Shown here: in pieces, positions 1 to 10,849 of the stretch | Layout of the letters: each line of letters opens with the position of its first letter | How positions within the stretch are numbered: position 1 is the first letter of the stretch | DNA from: Eutreptiella sp. 'Long Island Sound 2002' | Lineage: Eukaryota > Euglenozoa > Euglenophyceae > Eutreptiales > Eutreptiaceae | Direction of reading: 5' to 3' | NCBI GenBank assembly: GCA_964036045.1 | Contig: OZ038382.1 | Coordinates: 2,254,612 to 2,318,611 of the forward strand | Length of the DNA: 64,000 bases | The notes under the pieces: model-generated | What the model was told of the DNA's origin: nothing | What the model saw: only the letters and a program-made list of their open reading frames with translations | Databases searched by the model: none | Translations under genes and position numbers: made by a program

Positions 1-3000
1 AGCCAGTGGTGGCACGCTGTTCACATGCAGTAGACCAACATTCCCTTAAGGTGGCAGTTGATGCTCAACTGACAGGTGATTGCCACTGCCCCTGCAGCCA
101 GACCTGCAGTAGGTGAGCCCATTCTAGTGGCCTTTGTTGAATGTGCCAACAACTGCGTGCACCTCAGCTGTTGGATTAGGGCAGTAATACCTCAGCCTTG
201 TAGATGTCCGTACTGGTGTCTCCCCACCTTCTGGGCTGATCCAATCCCCCACGCACCTGCCTGCGGAGGCGTGCGTTTGATGACTGCTTCTCTACTTGCA
301 CCTGGCTTAGCAGTGCAAATGTGTCTGTTGCATCGAAGGCAGTGCACTTATCTATGTATCACACAGAACACTTCGTTTTTCGAAATTTCAGATTGTTCCT
401 ACACTGATGTGATGGGAATCCTGTTTGCATTCGTCTTCATGTAGCAGGCTTTTTTGTGCACGAAAAAACAACTTTTCCATTAGGTTGACCACTCCAAGGT
501 AGCGCATGGTTTGATGGGATTCCTGTGTGCATTCATCTTCGTGTACCCCCTTCCTCCCCATCCTTGCATTGCAGCCCGGAACCCTCTCTGAAGAGACACC
601 CACAACATCTCTTCCCAGCTCGCACATACTAATGGATTGCACCTCCTCGGCCCAGCTCTCGCCACAGCTGTATACGCAGAGGTGTAAGCTTCTGCCTCCA
701 AGCCAGCTGCATCTCCAACCCCCACCACAATCCGCTTTTTCACGTTTGGGATGGACTACATCCACCCACCAAAGACCACAGGATACCACATGATACCACA
801 ACACACCACACGAAACCACAGGATAATACAGGATACTGCAGGTTAACACAGGGTATATAGGAGATAAAAGCATTCGCATATTAGGAAAGTTCAACTGATG
901 GTGGAAAGCAAAGAAGTCCATGTTGCAAACGTCGTGATTCTCAATGAAGGCAGAACATGCTTGATTGGCTGGTGCACATTAAGAAACACACTCACTGGGG
1001 ATAGAGCTCTTTTGAAGGTGCCCGGCCGAGGAACCGAGGAACCATAGGGCGTGGGGGCGCGGGGGGCATACCGGGGCCATGGGTACTACGCTGACGATTT
1101 TGGTAGGGCAGGCTGTTGTCACATCGAAATGTGCATCGACTATGCCCCTCGGAGACTACACGAACCGAATTCTGACATGCATTGAACCGCAGGACATCCA
1201 AAGAAGTGCAGCCTATGGGATTGTAATCAATTTTACAAACAAAAACGGAGTTTTCACGTCGGACACCACATGTATTGAAGGTGATGAAACGGCATGAGGG
1301 CTACTGCACTACAAAGCAAACAATGCCCGCACAACGTCAACTGCACAAATTCATTGTTCACACAAACGATGGCAAAGTCCATTTTGATGCGGAAAGTTGT
1401 GGAGGTAACACATACAACAATTCCTCTAGACTCTTTTGGGATTGACCAGCCTGTGAGAGCCGCCTCCTTGTCCCCCCATGGGCACCCTTACACCGTCCCT
1501 GTGGTATCTCCCTTCCTCCGCTGAGATACCAAGCTTTCCTTTGTCTGCGGTTGTTGCAGAATGACGATACCCGACGTCGTCGTTTCATTGCCGTGAGTGG
1601 CATGAGTCAGGCAGGAATTCCAACAATTTTATGTTGGTAATTGAATTTCATTAAAATATAATCATGGTCTAATAGGTGACCACAGGCGCCCGTCGTTGCG
1701 GTCGCAAATGACGGCGTTGCCTGTGCCGCGGCTCTGATAAGCCGAATTTATAAAGTGATTTTTTGAGAACTCAACGCCGCAACACCCCTCGAGTGTTCCG
1801 CAATTTTTTTCTCTGATTTTTGACATAAGTCGCCGATTTTTCCCGTGAAGAAAAATCTCGAAACACGCTTTAATCCCCCAAGTCCAACAACAACAGGGCG
1901 ACCGAATGTGCCTCATAGGCACTATTGATGAGGGTTTGCCCCTATCACCCTCATATTGAGGCCATTGGGTCCCAACTCAATATGCCCAAAGGGCTATACA
2001 TTTTTGGGATTTTCCAAAACTTGGGCATTCTCATGTACTTGGCGCCCAAGTACATGTAGAATAATGTTGAGTTGGTATAATCTCCTTCTTTGCATGCCTT
2101 AACACCCAGGTCATATCACTTGCCTTCCCCGGAGTGTGCATATATGTCCATTATAATCCACTTGGCCACATTTTGTGCGTACATGCCGGAAATCAACTTT
2201 CCAAAATGGGGTCGATTTCCAATGCAAGCACTTGCATGCGTGTTAAAGGACCAAAGTTGCATATGAATATAGGCATACTTTGGTCCTAGGCCACTAGGTT
2301 GGGTATATAAGGCTTTGGTAGGGTTGTTGGGCAAATATGGGTCATTTCGTGTGCCCATTTGGCGGGTGTACCATTCCAAGACAAACCCGCCAATGGATCC
2401 CATATTAAGCGGAGCCCTTCTTCCCAATCCAAACCGACACTCAAAAGTCTAACCTTCACCCAAGGACCCATGGAGAGCACACCTGAAGCGATGTGCTACA
2501 AGCAAGGTGTGTTATTTGTATGTTTCCATTTTTCCACGTGCCCACTTGGGGAGCGCCGCAAGTAACCTTCCATGGTACCCCAAGTGGACCTCAAGCGTGG
2601 AATCCAAGGTCCATGGTACCGAGACATCGTGTGTGAAGGGAATTGTCGGCTACTCAATTCAACCCGGAGATATTATAGTATATTTGTGGGAATTTCAAGT
2701 CGATTCTGCGTGTTTTTTCATCAATTTTACCATTTTTGGGCCGTCATGATGTCAAGTGGCGATCTTGTATCTCAACGTTGCGCTCAATTGACATCTCGAC
2801 CTAAGTACTTTTTGAGTGGCACCAGAGTTCATCGCTAGTGTTGTCTCGTCATGTAGGTGCTGGTGATTCAACCAGCTTTGAGTTGGGAAATAAAGATGTA
2901 CTTATGTTGGACTGTAGAGTGCATTGCCTCCATTTTGCAATTTTTTAGGGCCCACCAATGGCAACCGCCTACCACTGGCTGCGGCCTGTCATTGACTACA

Positions 3001-3107
3001 GTATGTTGAATGATTCCTACCTTCTGCATACCTCCCCTTCTCCTGCATGTTTGGAAATGTTCAGAAACATTTAGAAGCATTTGTGTACGAATGGGTGAGA
3101 CCCCGCT
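1..3107. other. gene-free left flank
   Basis: No reading frame here has recognisable protein character. Short degenerate ACCACA/GGATA-type repeats lie at about 770-850. A perfect inverted repeat is listed separately at 2032-2056. The minus-strand frame that follows the glycosyltransferase stop stays open for a further 80 codons to a TGA at 2868, but I see no domain in it. Confidence 0.5.
2032..2056. repeat. perfect 11-bp inverted repeat
   Basis: CATGTACTTGG and its exact reverse complement are separated by CGC, which would give an 11-bp hairpin with a 3-nt loop. No gene lies next to it and no terminator-like T tract follows. Confidence 0.6.
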
Positions 3108-5348
3108 CTAGCTTTCCCTGCCAATACTGTTGGCCATGCTGTTGTGGTTGCGGATGGCGTAGGGATGCTGATGCACGACTTGCGCCATGTAGACCCAGGG
3201 ATCGCCAACACCTTCAGGCACAATCAGCAGGCAGAGGCCCGCAATGCGTTCGCATGTGCGCGTCATGACCACCTCGGCCTTTCCAATGAACTCGCCGGCG
3301 TTGGCAGCCGCAGCGAGAGTCTCATAAAAAGAGCGAAACCAGCGGAGCACGCCCCCCTCAAAGCCACCGATGAATCCACCGCCTACGCTGGGGCGCTGCA
3401 AATGCGAGTCCCTGCCATTAAGCATCAGCACCTGGTTCGGTTGTAGGGAGGCCGGAACCCAGCGTACCAGCGTTTGATGCTTGAACTGGGTCGTCCGCAG
3501 GTAGCCGATATCCACCCACGCAAAGAATCGCGAGCGGAAGGGATTGCGCTCCGCCACTTGCCGGAGCCAATTCGCCCTTTCATTCCAAATCCAGTACACG
3601 TGGACGGTCCCGTTGTGCCGTTGCCTCGCGGTGTCGGCCCGCGACTGCGCCTCCCAGAAACGAGGGCCTCCGTGTAGCTCGGTGAAGGTCCTGGCCATGT
3701 AGGTCTGTCGGAGGTCCACGCTGACGACCTCGGTGTTCGCTTGGGCGTGCCGCCTCATGCTCCAAATCTTGTGGACCTGGTCAGCGGCGGTGAACACGAC
3801 CATCGGATCCCGCAGGGACAGGGTGTTTGCCATCCATTTATCATGCAGCTCAGCGGAAGGATGTGACGCACGATAAAAATATGCGCTCACGAGGGTGCAG
3901 TCCCGTCTGTCCCCGGAAATTTCCCGCTTGTGCATTGAGATTCCCCGTCTGTCCCCGGAAATTTCCCGCTTGTCCCCGGAGATTCCCCGTCTGTCCCCGG
4001 AAATTTCCCGCTTGTCCCCGGAGATTTCCCGCTTGCCCCCGGAGATTTCCCGCTTGTCCCCAGAGATTTGCCGTCTGTCCCCGGAGATTCCCCGTCTGTC
4101 CCCGGACATTTCCTGCTTGTCCCAAATCGACCGTTGATGCATTGGGTCGTGCCCCTGAGGCGCACCCTTCAGACTTGTGTTGGCCCCCGCGACATCCTCC
4201 TTCACGTGCACAGCAGGTGCTTTCCTCTCCGTTAGACGATAAGAGCTCGCTCCGTCGTGCTCGGCGGTCGGATGGGTGCAGGCCTGTGTGTAGAAGTTGC
4301 ACCAGTGCGTTGCGTTGTACCAGTCGATGGCCGCACAATTGCCCCTGACGGCGCAGGCCACCTTGCAGGCATCGAGGCTCAGCATCGATTCATCATATGC
4401 GTCCCTCTGGACCCCATTCTTGTTTGCCTCACATGCCGCACTCGCACTGATCTGGACAAAGCCCTCGACGAGGTTACGGGGCTCTGCAGTATTGAGCTCC
4501 GGCTGAAGCAGCCCCCAACAGACACGAAACTCATTCGGCTTGATATGATGTTGCAGTACAAGGGTCCCGGGCCTGCATGCCTCCAGTATTGAGGCAAAAC
4601 GGCTCCAATGGAATCGCTCGTCGTGAATCCGTGTGACGCGCAGCGGCGCTTTTTCAAGCCAGAACCCGACGGCCGTGTCCTCGTTGTGGAGCAGCCGCAG
4701 CGGCGCTGGCGGGTCTGCGAGGTAGTCGGCAATCCCGCGGGAGAGGACGTACCCGCTGCCCGACATGTACGGCGGGTACACTTCAAACTCAAGATCGGGG
4801 TCGGCATTCTTGTCCGTGCGGTCGCGACAGACGGTGGCGCCTGTCCACTGGAAGCCCCAGTATGTCGGGGTCGCCGCAGAGTGCTTGACCAGATCGGCCA
4901 ACAGCACCGGCACGTCCACCAATGAATCGTCGTCACACTTCATCAGCCATGAGAACCCCCCCCTCCCCCTGAAGGCGGCCACGGCCCATCGAACAGTGTA
5001 AAGAGTCTTGCGAGTCAGTGTAGCGTAGGTCTCGTTGGCGAGTTCAGTTAGCTCTATGATGTCGCCGTGCCGGGCCCGCTCGGCCTCCAACTGCGCCCGG
5101 AGATCGGCCGGGAACCGGCCCACGAAGAACCGATACGCCACGCGCGGCGGCAGCGCCGCCGCGGCGGCCCACGTTCCGCGCGCCGCGTCGCGCAGAGCGC
5201 TGCTGGCGGAGCGGGACACGACCGCGATGAACAGGGTCACCGCATCCCCTGAAGACTCGGGCGCTGCAGTGGCGCAGGTCATGAGGTCGGCGGCCACAAT
5301 CACGAGTGCGAGTGCGAGCGCCAGGAGACGACTGGGGGCGCGCTCCAT
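3108..5348 (-). CDS. secreted/Golgi GT31 galactosyltransferase-HtrL/YibB fusion protein
   Basis: A 746-residue uninterrupted frame. The start was placed at the ATG at 5348 because it opens with a hydrophobic signal or anchor segment (residues 7-28); the frame is open 118 codons further upstream without protein character. Residues 35-270 resemble beta-1,3-galactosyltransferases (GT31): KCDDDS at 138-142 is the DxD-like metal/nucleotide-sugar motif, YPPYMSGSGYVLS at 191-203 and EDTAVGFWL at 223-231 are typical of the family. Residues 328-357 are a Cys-rich PAN/apple-like patch. Residues 414-482 are ten heptads such as GDRRGIS and GDKREIS. Residues 484-746 match HtrL/YibB proteins (TLVSAYFY start, FFAWVDIGYLR at 608-618), a family linked to surface glycans in bacteria. 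Predicted role is Golgi or secreted glycan synthesis; the sugar and acceptor cannot be told. No intron is needed. The stop is TAG. Confidence 0.85.
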   Translation of the reverse strand: MERAPSRLLALALALVIVAADLMTCATAAPESSGDAVTLFIAVVSRSASSALRDAARGTWAAAAALPPRVAYRFFVGRFPADLRAQLEAERARHGDIIELTELANETYATLTRKTLYTVRWAVAAFRGRGGFSWLMKCDDDSLVDVPVLLADLVKHSAATPTYWGFQWTGATVCRDRTDKNADPDLEFEVYPPYMSGSGYVLSRGIADYLADPPAPLRLLHNEDTAVGFWLEKAPLRVTRIHDERFHWSRFASILEACRPGTLVLQHHIKPNEFRVCWGLLQPELNTAEPRNLVEGFVQISASAACEANKNGVQRDAYDESMLSLDACKVACAVRGNCAAIDWYNATHWCNFYTQACTHPTAEHDGASSYRLTERKAPAVHVKEDVAGANTSLKGAPQGHDPMHQRSIWDKQEMSGDRRGISGDRRQISGDKREISGGKREISGDKREISGDRRGISGDKREISGDRRGISMHKREISGDRRDCTLVSAYFYRASHPSAELHDKWMANTLSLRDPMVVFTAADQVHKIWSMRRHAQANTEVVSVDLRQTYMARTFTELHGGPRFWEAQSRADTARQRHNGTVHVYWIWNERANWLRQVAERNPFRSRFFAWVDIGYLRTTQFKHQTLVRWVPASLQPNQVLMLNGRDSHLQRPSVGGGFIGGFEGGVLRWFRSFYETLAAAANAGEFIGKAEVVMTRTCERIAGLCLLIVPEGVGDPWVYMAQVVHQHPYAIRNHNSMANSIGRES
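3900..4109 (-). repeat. 21-bp coding minisatellite
   Basis: Ten 21-bp units inside the glycosyltransferase gene encode the charged heptads G(D/G)(R/K)(R/K)xIS. Because the unit is a multiple of three, copy-number change keeps the frame. Both strands appear open here in several frames, which is a side effect of the repeat. The encoded linker joins the two enzymatic domains. Confidence 0.9.
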
Positions 5349-7340
5349 GTGACGGTGGGTCAGTGCAAGACCCCCATCGCAAATCAAATACAAGCGTGCG
5401 CCACCACAACGACCAACAGAAGCGCCATCGGTACAAAGTGTGGGCTCTTGTGGGCGAAGGGAAACTGGTGCCCTGAAGTACGGATGTAGCATTTGGGGCG
5501 AACATCCGACTGTCGACACCAAGTCCAGATGACCAATGCCAGCGACGAAGGAGTGTGCCTCACCATTGTTTTGTTGCCCTTGCTCAGTATCTCTTTCACC
5601 TCTGGTCACCCGCGGAGCAGGCCCCAAAGGAGCACTACAAGTCACCAGATGCAACAGAGCACACCTCAGGTGATACGCTTGATGGGAGGGCAGGGGGGGC
5701 AACTTTTTACTTTTTTCTGCGACCAGAGATGTGGCTGGACCCTATGGGAGGGTTCAAGACCATGGTGCAATGCCGTGGGGGTGTTTCTGCACAGCGCAGG
5801 CACAGGCCCAATCGTACGTTAGCATTCTAAGGCCACGATGAAAACCCCCCACCACCAGGGGAGCTACGTCCACGGGGCAAAAACAGCAGATTCGGACACC
5901 GATCTGGCATTTCTGGTGGGAAATATAGCTGGTTTCAACTCGTTGTCTGAGTTTTTGGACTGGGTAAGAATCTGAGTAGTCCTGCGTCTAGGAACACAGT
6001 AGTTACCGCAGTCACCTTTGCCATTGGGAAAAAGGGGTCCAAAATAGGCTACTTTTCACACAGCACGGGCACAGGGCGCGGTGCGCCACCCGTATGTGTA
6101 CTCCGCCGGCAGAGTATGATCTTCATGGGCGGGACCCGGCAGTGCATTCATGGAGATACTCAAGGGTAGCAGGAGGACGAAACGCGGGGGCTACAGGCAT
6201 GTTATGGTGTGCATCGAGAGCAGCTGTTCTGTGATCACTTGTGTGTGCATGACAGCATGACACTACCCTTGTACACTCGGAGTTCTTTGCTTGGTCTGAA
6301 ATGCTGCATTTCTGTTCTTGACTTGCGTTGGACAACCATTGGCGGGTTCTTGAGTGCCCGGCGCACGGAGCTGTGGTGCATCTGGTGTGCGGACAGTGAT
6401 GCACCAAGCAAAGACTTGCATGCATCAATGGACATGGGGTCACAGCAGGCATCTGCCTGCAAATCCCAAGTGATTTTTCAGTGGGATTCACCAATAGCAC
6501 CCCAAGGGCTAAACCGCTCGCCGACCCCTCCTGAGTCGAGGAGGGGGCGGGGGGTGTAAGGCCCTTCTCGGGTGATGCCTAGGCGTACCTGAGTGGTCGC
6601 GGCGGGTTGGGCCGGGGCCCAGGGCCGCCCAGCGCTGAGCACCTGGTCCCCCGCGGCCCCTTCCTGAGCTTGGTCATCCCCAGGGTCCCCCACCCCGTCC
6701 CCGTACTCGGTCCAAGTGCCCCTTGCCTCCCTTTGGCGCAGTACCCACCCCCCATGGGCGTCTCATGCCCTGGCAGACGGCCATGAGTGCCACCACCGCG
6801 AGCGCCGCCACGGCCGGTGCCGCCGCCTCGCTCCGTGGGGGGCAGGGAGATGTGGTGCCAATGGGTCCAGCAGCTCCCTTATCCTGGAGGGGGGTGTGCA
6901 TCTCCCTGTTCCTAGGGGCCGCCGCGGCCAGCACAGCCGGAATGGCCACCCCGCAGCAGGGCGCCCACACATCCCAGCACCACCAGCCCTCCAGCGGCTG
7001 CCACCCCAGCAGGGCTGGCACCCGGGGTGCACCAGCATGCAACACGCCATGCGGGCACATCCTAAATTGTTCCCCTACCCCCGAGCAAACCCTGTACCTA
7101 GGACTCAGACCCCCATGCTGACCTACATAGCTTTGCTCCAGTCATCGGGGGCAATGCCCAAGGTGTCCCAGCAAGCCATTCGGCGACGGCTAGGTGGACA
7201 GAATCTATACAATAGCGAAGACATGGAGGACGGGCGACTGCCCGCTTCCCAACAACCCACAGTGGGGCAACCAGAGTTTGCTCGCAAGTATCACGCCCAT
7301 ACCCCAACTACGTGCGTGCCTGATTCTGTGATTATGGGGA
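5349..7340. other. intergenic, no supported gene
   Basis: No frame carries a recognisable domain. A GC-rich patch at about 6540-7060 has long overlapping frames on both strands rich in Ala, Gly and Pro. It may be retroelement-derived, given the RNase H relic just downstream, but nothing proves that. Confidence 0.4.
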
Positions 7341-7341
7341 C

Positions 7342-7870
7342 GTGCCAGGGGTCCACCAATCTATTGTTGCTGGATTCGAGGTATACACCAATGGACAGCT
7401 GCCAGTAGGGGAAGAATGGCATAGTGAGGCCAGGAAACTGTTGGTACAGCCTGTTTTTGCCGAGGCCCACGGAGGTCCTCGGGCGGGTATGGCGATCACT
7501 TGCGGCCCCTTCCGTTTGATCGCCCGGGTCCACAGCCCCCGGACGTTGTACCGGGCAGAATCAATGGGATTGTGTGCAAAAGCCACTCTCGCCCCCCGGG
7601 GTCCACCATTCCCCTCGACAATAAGGCAGTTGTGGATTACGCCCCCCACACCCCCCATCGAGAAGCATCGGACATTGATCTCCGCGAGATCGCCGCACAC
7701 GTGATTCATCAGAAATCTATCACATTGCGATTGATCCTCGGCCACCGCCAGTTGTATGACGCGCGCAACGCCCAAGAGCGGACGGACATCTGGCGCAACA
7801 ATGAGGTTGGCCGGTTGGCCAAATTGGCCACGTCACTCGGGGTGCCCCTTTTCACTCCCACCTCCCCTTC
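7342..7870 (+). pseudogene. retrotransposon RNase H relic (frameshifted)
   Basis: Two plus-strand frames together resemble the RNase H domain of a LINE-type polyprotein. The first (7342-7704) contains FEVYTNGQ, where the usual first catalytic Asp is Asn, and LYRAESMGLCAKA, which fits the Glu-bearing helix. The second (about 7560-7860) contains DNKAVV, SDIDLREIAAH, LILGHRQLYDA and NNEVGRLAKLA, matching the third acid, the His strand and the C-terminal helix. A frameshift between about 7560 and 7700 separates them. The copy is dead: frame broken, first acid changed, no intact RT found upstream. It could equally come from a non-LTR element unlike the one at 42.8-55 kb. Confidence 0.6.
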
Positions 7871-8097
7871 CAACATCTCCTTGGATGGCACGGGCTCCTT
7901 GGGGAGGCAAAGAAATGGATCCTTGCACCCAAGCCATATCCTACACACACAGGTGTGCACTGGATCACGTGGCTCCCACTGCAGGCCTAGCGCAGTCAAG
8001 CATGGCTCTAGTGGCTTTGGAGCAACATCCGGTGGTACGGATGCTCCCCCCCGCATGAAAGACAAAGACCCCGTGAGCACTCTGCTCCGGGGGAATC

Positions 8098-8935
8098 TTT
8101 GCACTGCGCGCGCACTGCGCGCTACTTTTAGACTATGTTCCCCCGGAAGAGCCCCCAAGCACACCCCTTGGAAACGCCCTTAGAATTAGGTGACCCAAAC
8201 TGCCCCAGCTCAAGAAAGTTGCAAACCACCTTCCCTGAACATAACACACATCATGCACATCTGGAAAGGCCATGAACAGCGCATGGGTCGCCACCCTCAA
8301 GAACACACAACTGTCTTTCTGGTCCATTGTCAACTAAGTACACATTGAGAATACGCAGCTTGTGTGCACAACATGACACAGTTGCAGAATCAAAGAAATG
8401 TCACACTGTCACATGTGTGCGTGTCAATGCAATCCGTACAATATTGCAATTCACACTTGTCACACATGGACATCTTTTCAGGGTCAAACTTGGTGCACCA
8501 CGCAACAAAGCGTGGATTCAAAGATTGTCCCGGTTTCCTCAATAGCACCGGAAGGTTGGGGCCCAAAAGAGGGCGGAAATGCTACGTCACCCCGGCATTC
8601 TCGGGGGTCCCCAAAGGAAGGGGAACAAAATCAGAAGTCAAAACCTAGGCCAAGGGTCACCATGATGCACCAGGCAACAAAGCGTGGATTCAAAGATTGT
8701 CCCGGTTTCCTCAATAGCACCGGAAGGTTGGGGCCCAAAAGAGGGCGGAAATGCTACGTCACCCCTGCATTCTCGGGGGTCCCCAAAAGAAGGGGAACAA
8801 AATCAGAAGTCAAAACCTACGCTACGGGTCACCATGATGCCCCTAGGGGCCCCTAGTATCACAAAGTATGGGTCTCTAGTACGGCCAGACGCCCAAATAG
8901 TTGCACTGCGCGCGCACTGCGCTTAAGGCTCCCCC
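8098..8935. repeat. flanking GC-rich direct repeats
   Basis: The string GCACTGCGCGCGCACTGCGC occurs at about 8100 and again at about 8905, on either side of the 172-bp tandem repeat. The pair may mark the ends of an inserted or duplicated segment, but no inverted terminal repeats are evident. Confidence 0.5.
8498..8839. repeat. 172-bp tandem duplication with hairpin motif
   Basis: Two near-identical units with period 172 bp; the shared string beginning GCAACAAAGCGTGG occurs at 8502 and 8674. The first unit holds CCACGC-AACAAA-GCGTGG (8498-8515), a 6-bp stem with an AACAAA loop. The second has lost the left arm (CCAGGC). The same hairpin recurs at 13.34-13.46 kb. Confidence 0.85.
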
Positions 8936-9004
8936 TCTAACACACACTGCGGCACACCACACGCACACTTGATCCACTGTGCTATCTAGCGACCGGTCTT
9001 CCTA

Positions 9005-10200
9005 CAAGAGTGGGTGCGTACCTGGGGCCCTTGGGCAGACCTTGCCCAGCTGTGGCTAGACACAACGACACCGGAGGACATGAGTCACATTTCGAAGTTG
9101 CGCATCCCACAATCATTTGTTGACACCCCCCCCCGTCGCACAGCAAGGAACTGCGGTATCGCGCAGCATGGCACCAATGCCATATGATGCATGCCACAAT
9201 CCTCCCGAGGCAATCATTGCCTATGCCACCTGTGGATCTAGGGGCATGGAGGGGTAGGGCGATCAGCACGCCCATGTGGTATACCTCCCTGCGCCGGAAA
9301 GCAGTCCAGAAAAGTCCCACTGATGAGGTACCGCGCGCACAGGCAAATTATGGACCCGCAAAGCCGACACGGAACAAAAAAGGACCGAAATGACTAGGGC
9401 CCAGTCCGGAAACTAGAGCACAAACGTTGCTCAACAGGCAACGATCGAGACCACCAATGCTTTACTACGCCTCTTGCCTCAGCCCCCCCCCCCCCCGCTA
9501 CACAGCCGGGTGCACGAGTACATGTCTCCTTATGTTGCTGTCCCCTGTCACCCCCCTCACCCCCCACCCCCCAAGTCCACCTAGAAGTAGGCCCCTCAGA
9601 CCCTGTATACCATGCTCCGTGTAACCCGCGCCCATCAACTGTGGACGACTGCCCGGAAGGGTTTGGCCGTTGACGTCCAAGCTCACCACCACCTCACCAC
9701 GCAGGCACGTCGGGTCACACTGTGGCTCCAAGGAGTCCTCTCGGCATGGCGCTCCGTCATGCATAGCATGCGTTTCTACTTCCAACACTCAATTGTACGC
9801 ATAGCCCTGCTCCTGAGGGGACAGTTTGCGGCCTCTTTGCTGCGTTTTCATTCCTATATGCACTCCTACCTCCCCACACTTTCCTTGTACATGCAGCTGC
9901 AGGCAATCTACACCCGACACGTGAGAACCATTAGTGGGGCCACCTTGCACCACCTGAAGATGGCCCACCAACGGTACCTCATGGTAACCTACTACATGCA
10001 CGCCCACAACCAGTGGCTCCACATGGCCTGCCAGGGGGTGGAACAACTCTACATCACCTCTTTCCACAGGGTGGATATTGTCCGTGGGCTTCTGCTGGAA
10101 TGGAAGCGCGACCTCTCCACCTGCGGGGTCTACAAATGGGCACGGGGGGATTCGTGCGCTCTACATCATGGAAAGGGCGATGAGGCGGGATGTTGCGGGG
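9005..10200 (+). other. coding-like relic of unknown origin
   Basis: Protein-like stretches occur in shifting plus-strand frames. One at about 9010-9150 contains WADLAQLWLDTTTPEDMS. Another is a long open frame from 9612 to 10454 whose first 175 codons are rich in hydrophobic and aromatic residues with helical periodicity. I recognise no family. The position downstream of the RNase H relic suggests decayed retroelement sequence, but a host gene or chance frame is not excluded. Confidence 0.25.
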
Positions 10201-10849
10201 TACATTTGTGTACTCAGGTCATGTTCGTAAGGTACAGGGAGGTAGGGGTGGGGTGGTATGTCATTGGAGAGCAGAAGCATGCGGGACGCTACGTCCCAAG
10301 CTGCAGCCAAGAAGGGCACCCAATCCGTGTCATCCTGGTCCCGGGGGGCTGGGACTCCTGTGGGGGGGGGGGGGGGGATGGTGGTGCGTGCGGCTCTGAA
10401 TGTACCGCCCCCAAAACAGGAGGAAAATTTGCATCTCCACAGGCATACGGGTGATATGGCATGGTGACACCGGGGGTAGTCGGCGCTGCCTACAGCTCCA
10501 TATCTCTCGCCGTGACCGGCGAGGAGGGGCTTCCTGGCTGATGACGGCCGCGTGCGCCTGGAGTTGGGCAGCCAGCAGTAGGGTGAGGGCCACCCACGTA
10601 GAGGGACCCGTTTCCACACGTGGTGCGCCCCTTTGTAGCCTATTGCATGGACTGTTGCCCACGCCTGGCCAAGGCCGTGCCGCAGGGCTGCCAGGGCTGC
10701 CAGTACACACCAGATGATCTGTCCAGTCTGCCTTGTCACCCATCTCCACGGTACCATCAGGGGTAGGGGAATCCAGGAAACGGTCGCCACCACGCCCTCA
10801 GCGAGATGGCCGACGACCATATGTGCATAACAGCCAATGCCGGACAATG

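Noticed and set aside
3827-4348. Overlapping frames on both strands over the heptad repeat
   Set aside because: Side effect of a 21-bp unit. Only the frame continuous with the GT31 and HtrL domains is supported.
5349-5702. Extended N-terminus (118 extra codons) of the glycosyltransferase
   Set aside because: The upstream frame has no domain and would bury the signal peptide that begins at 5348.
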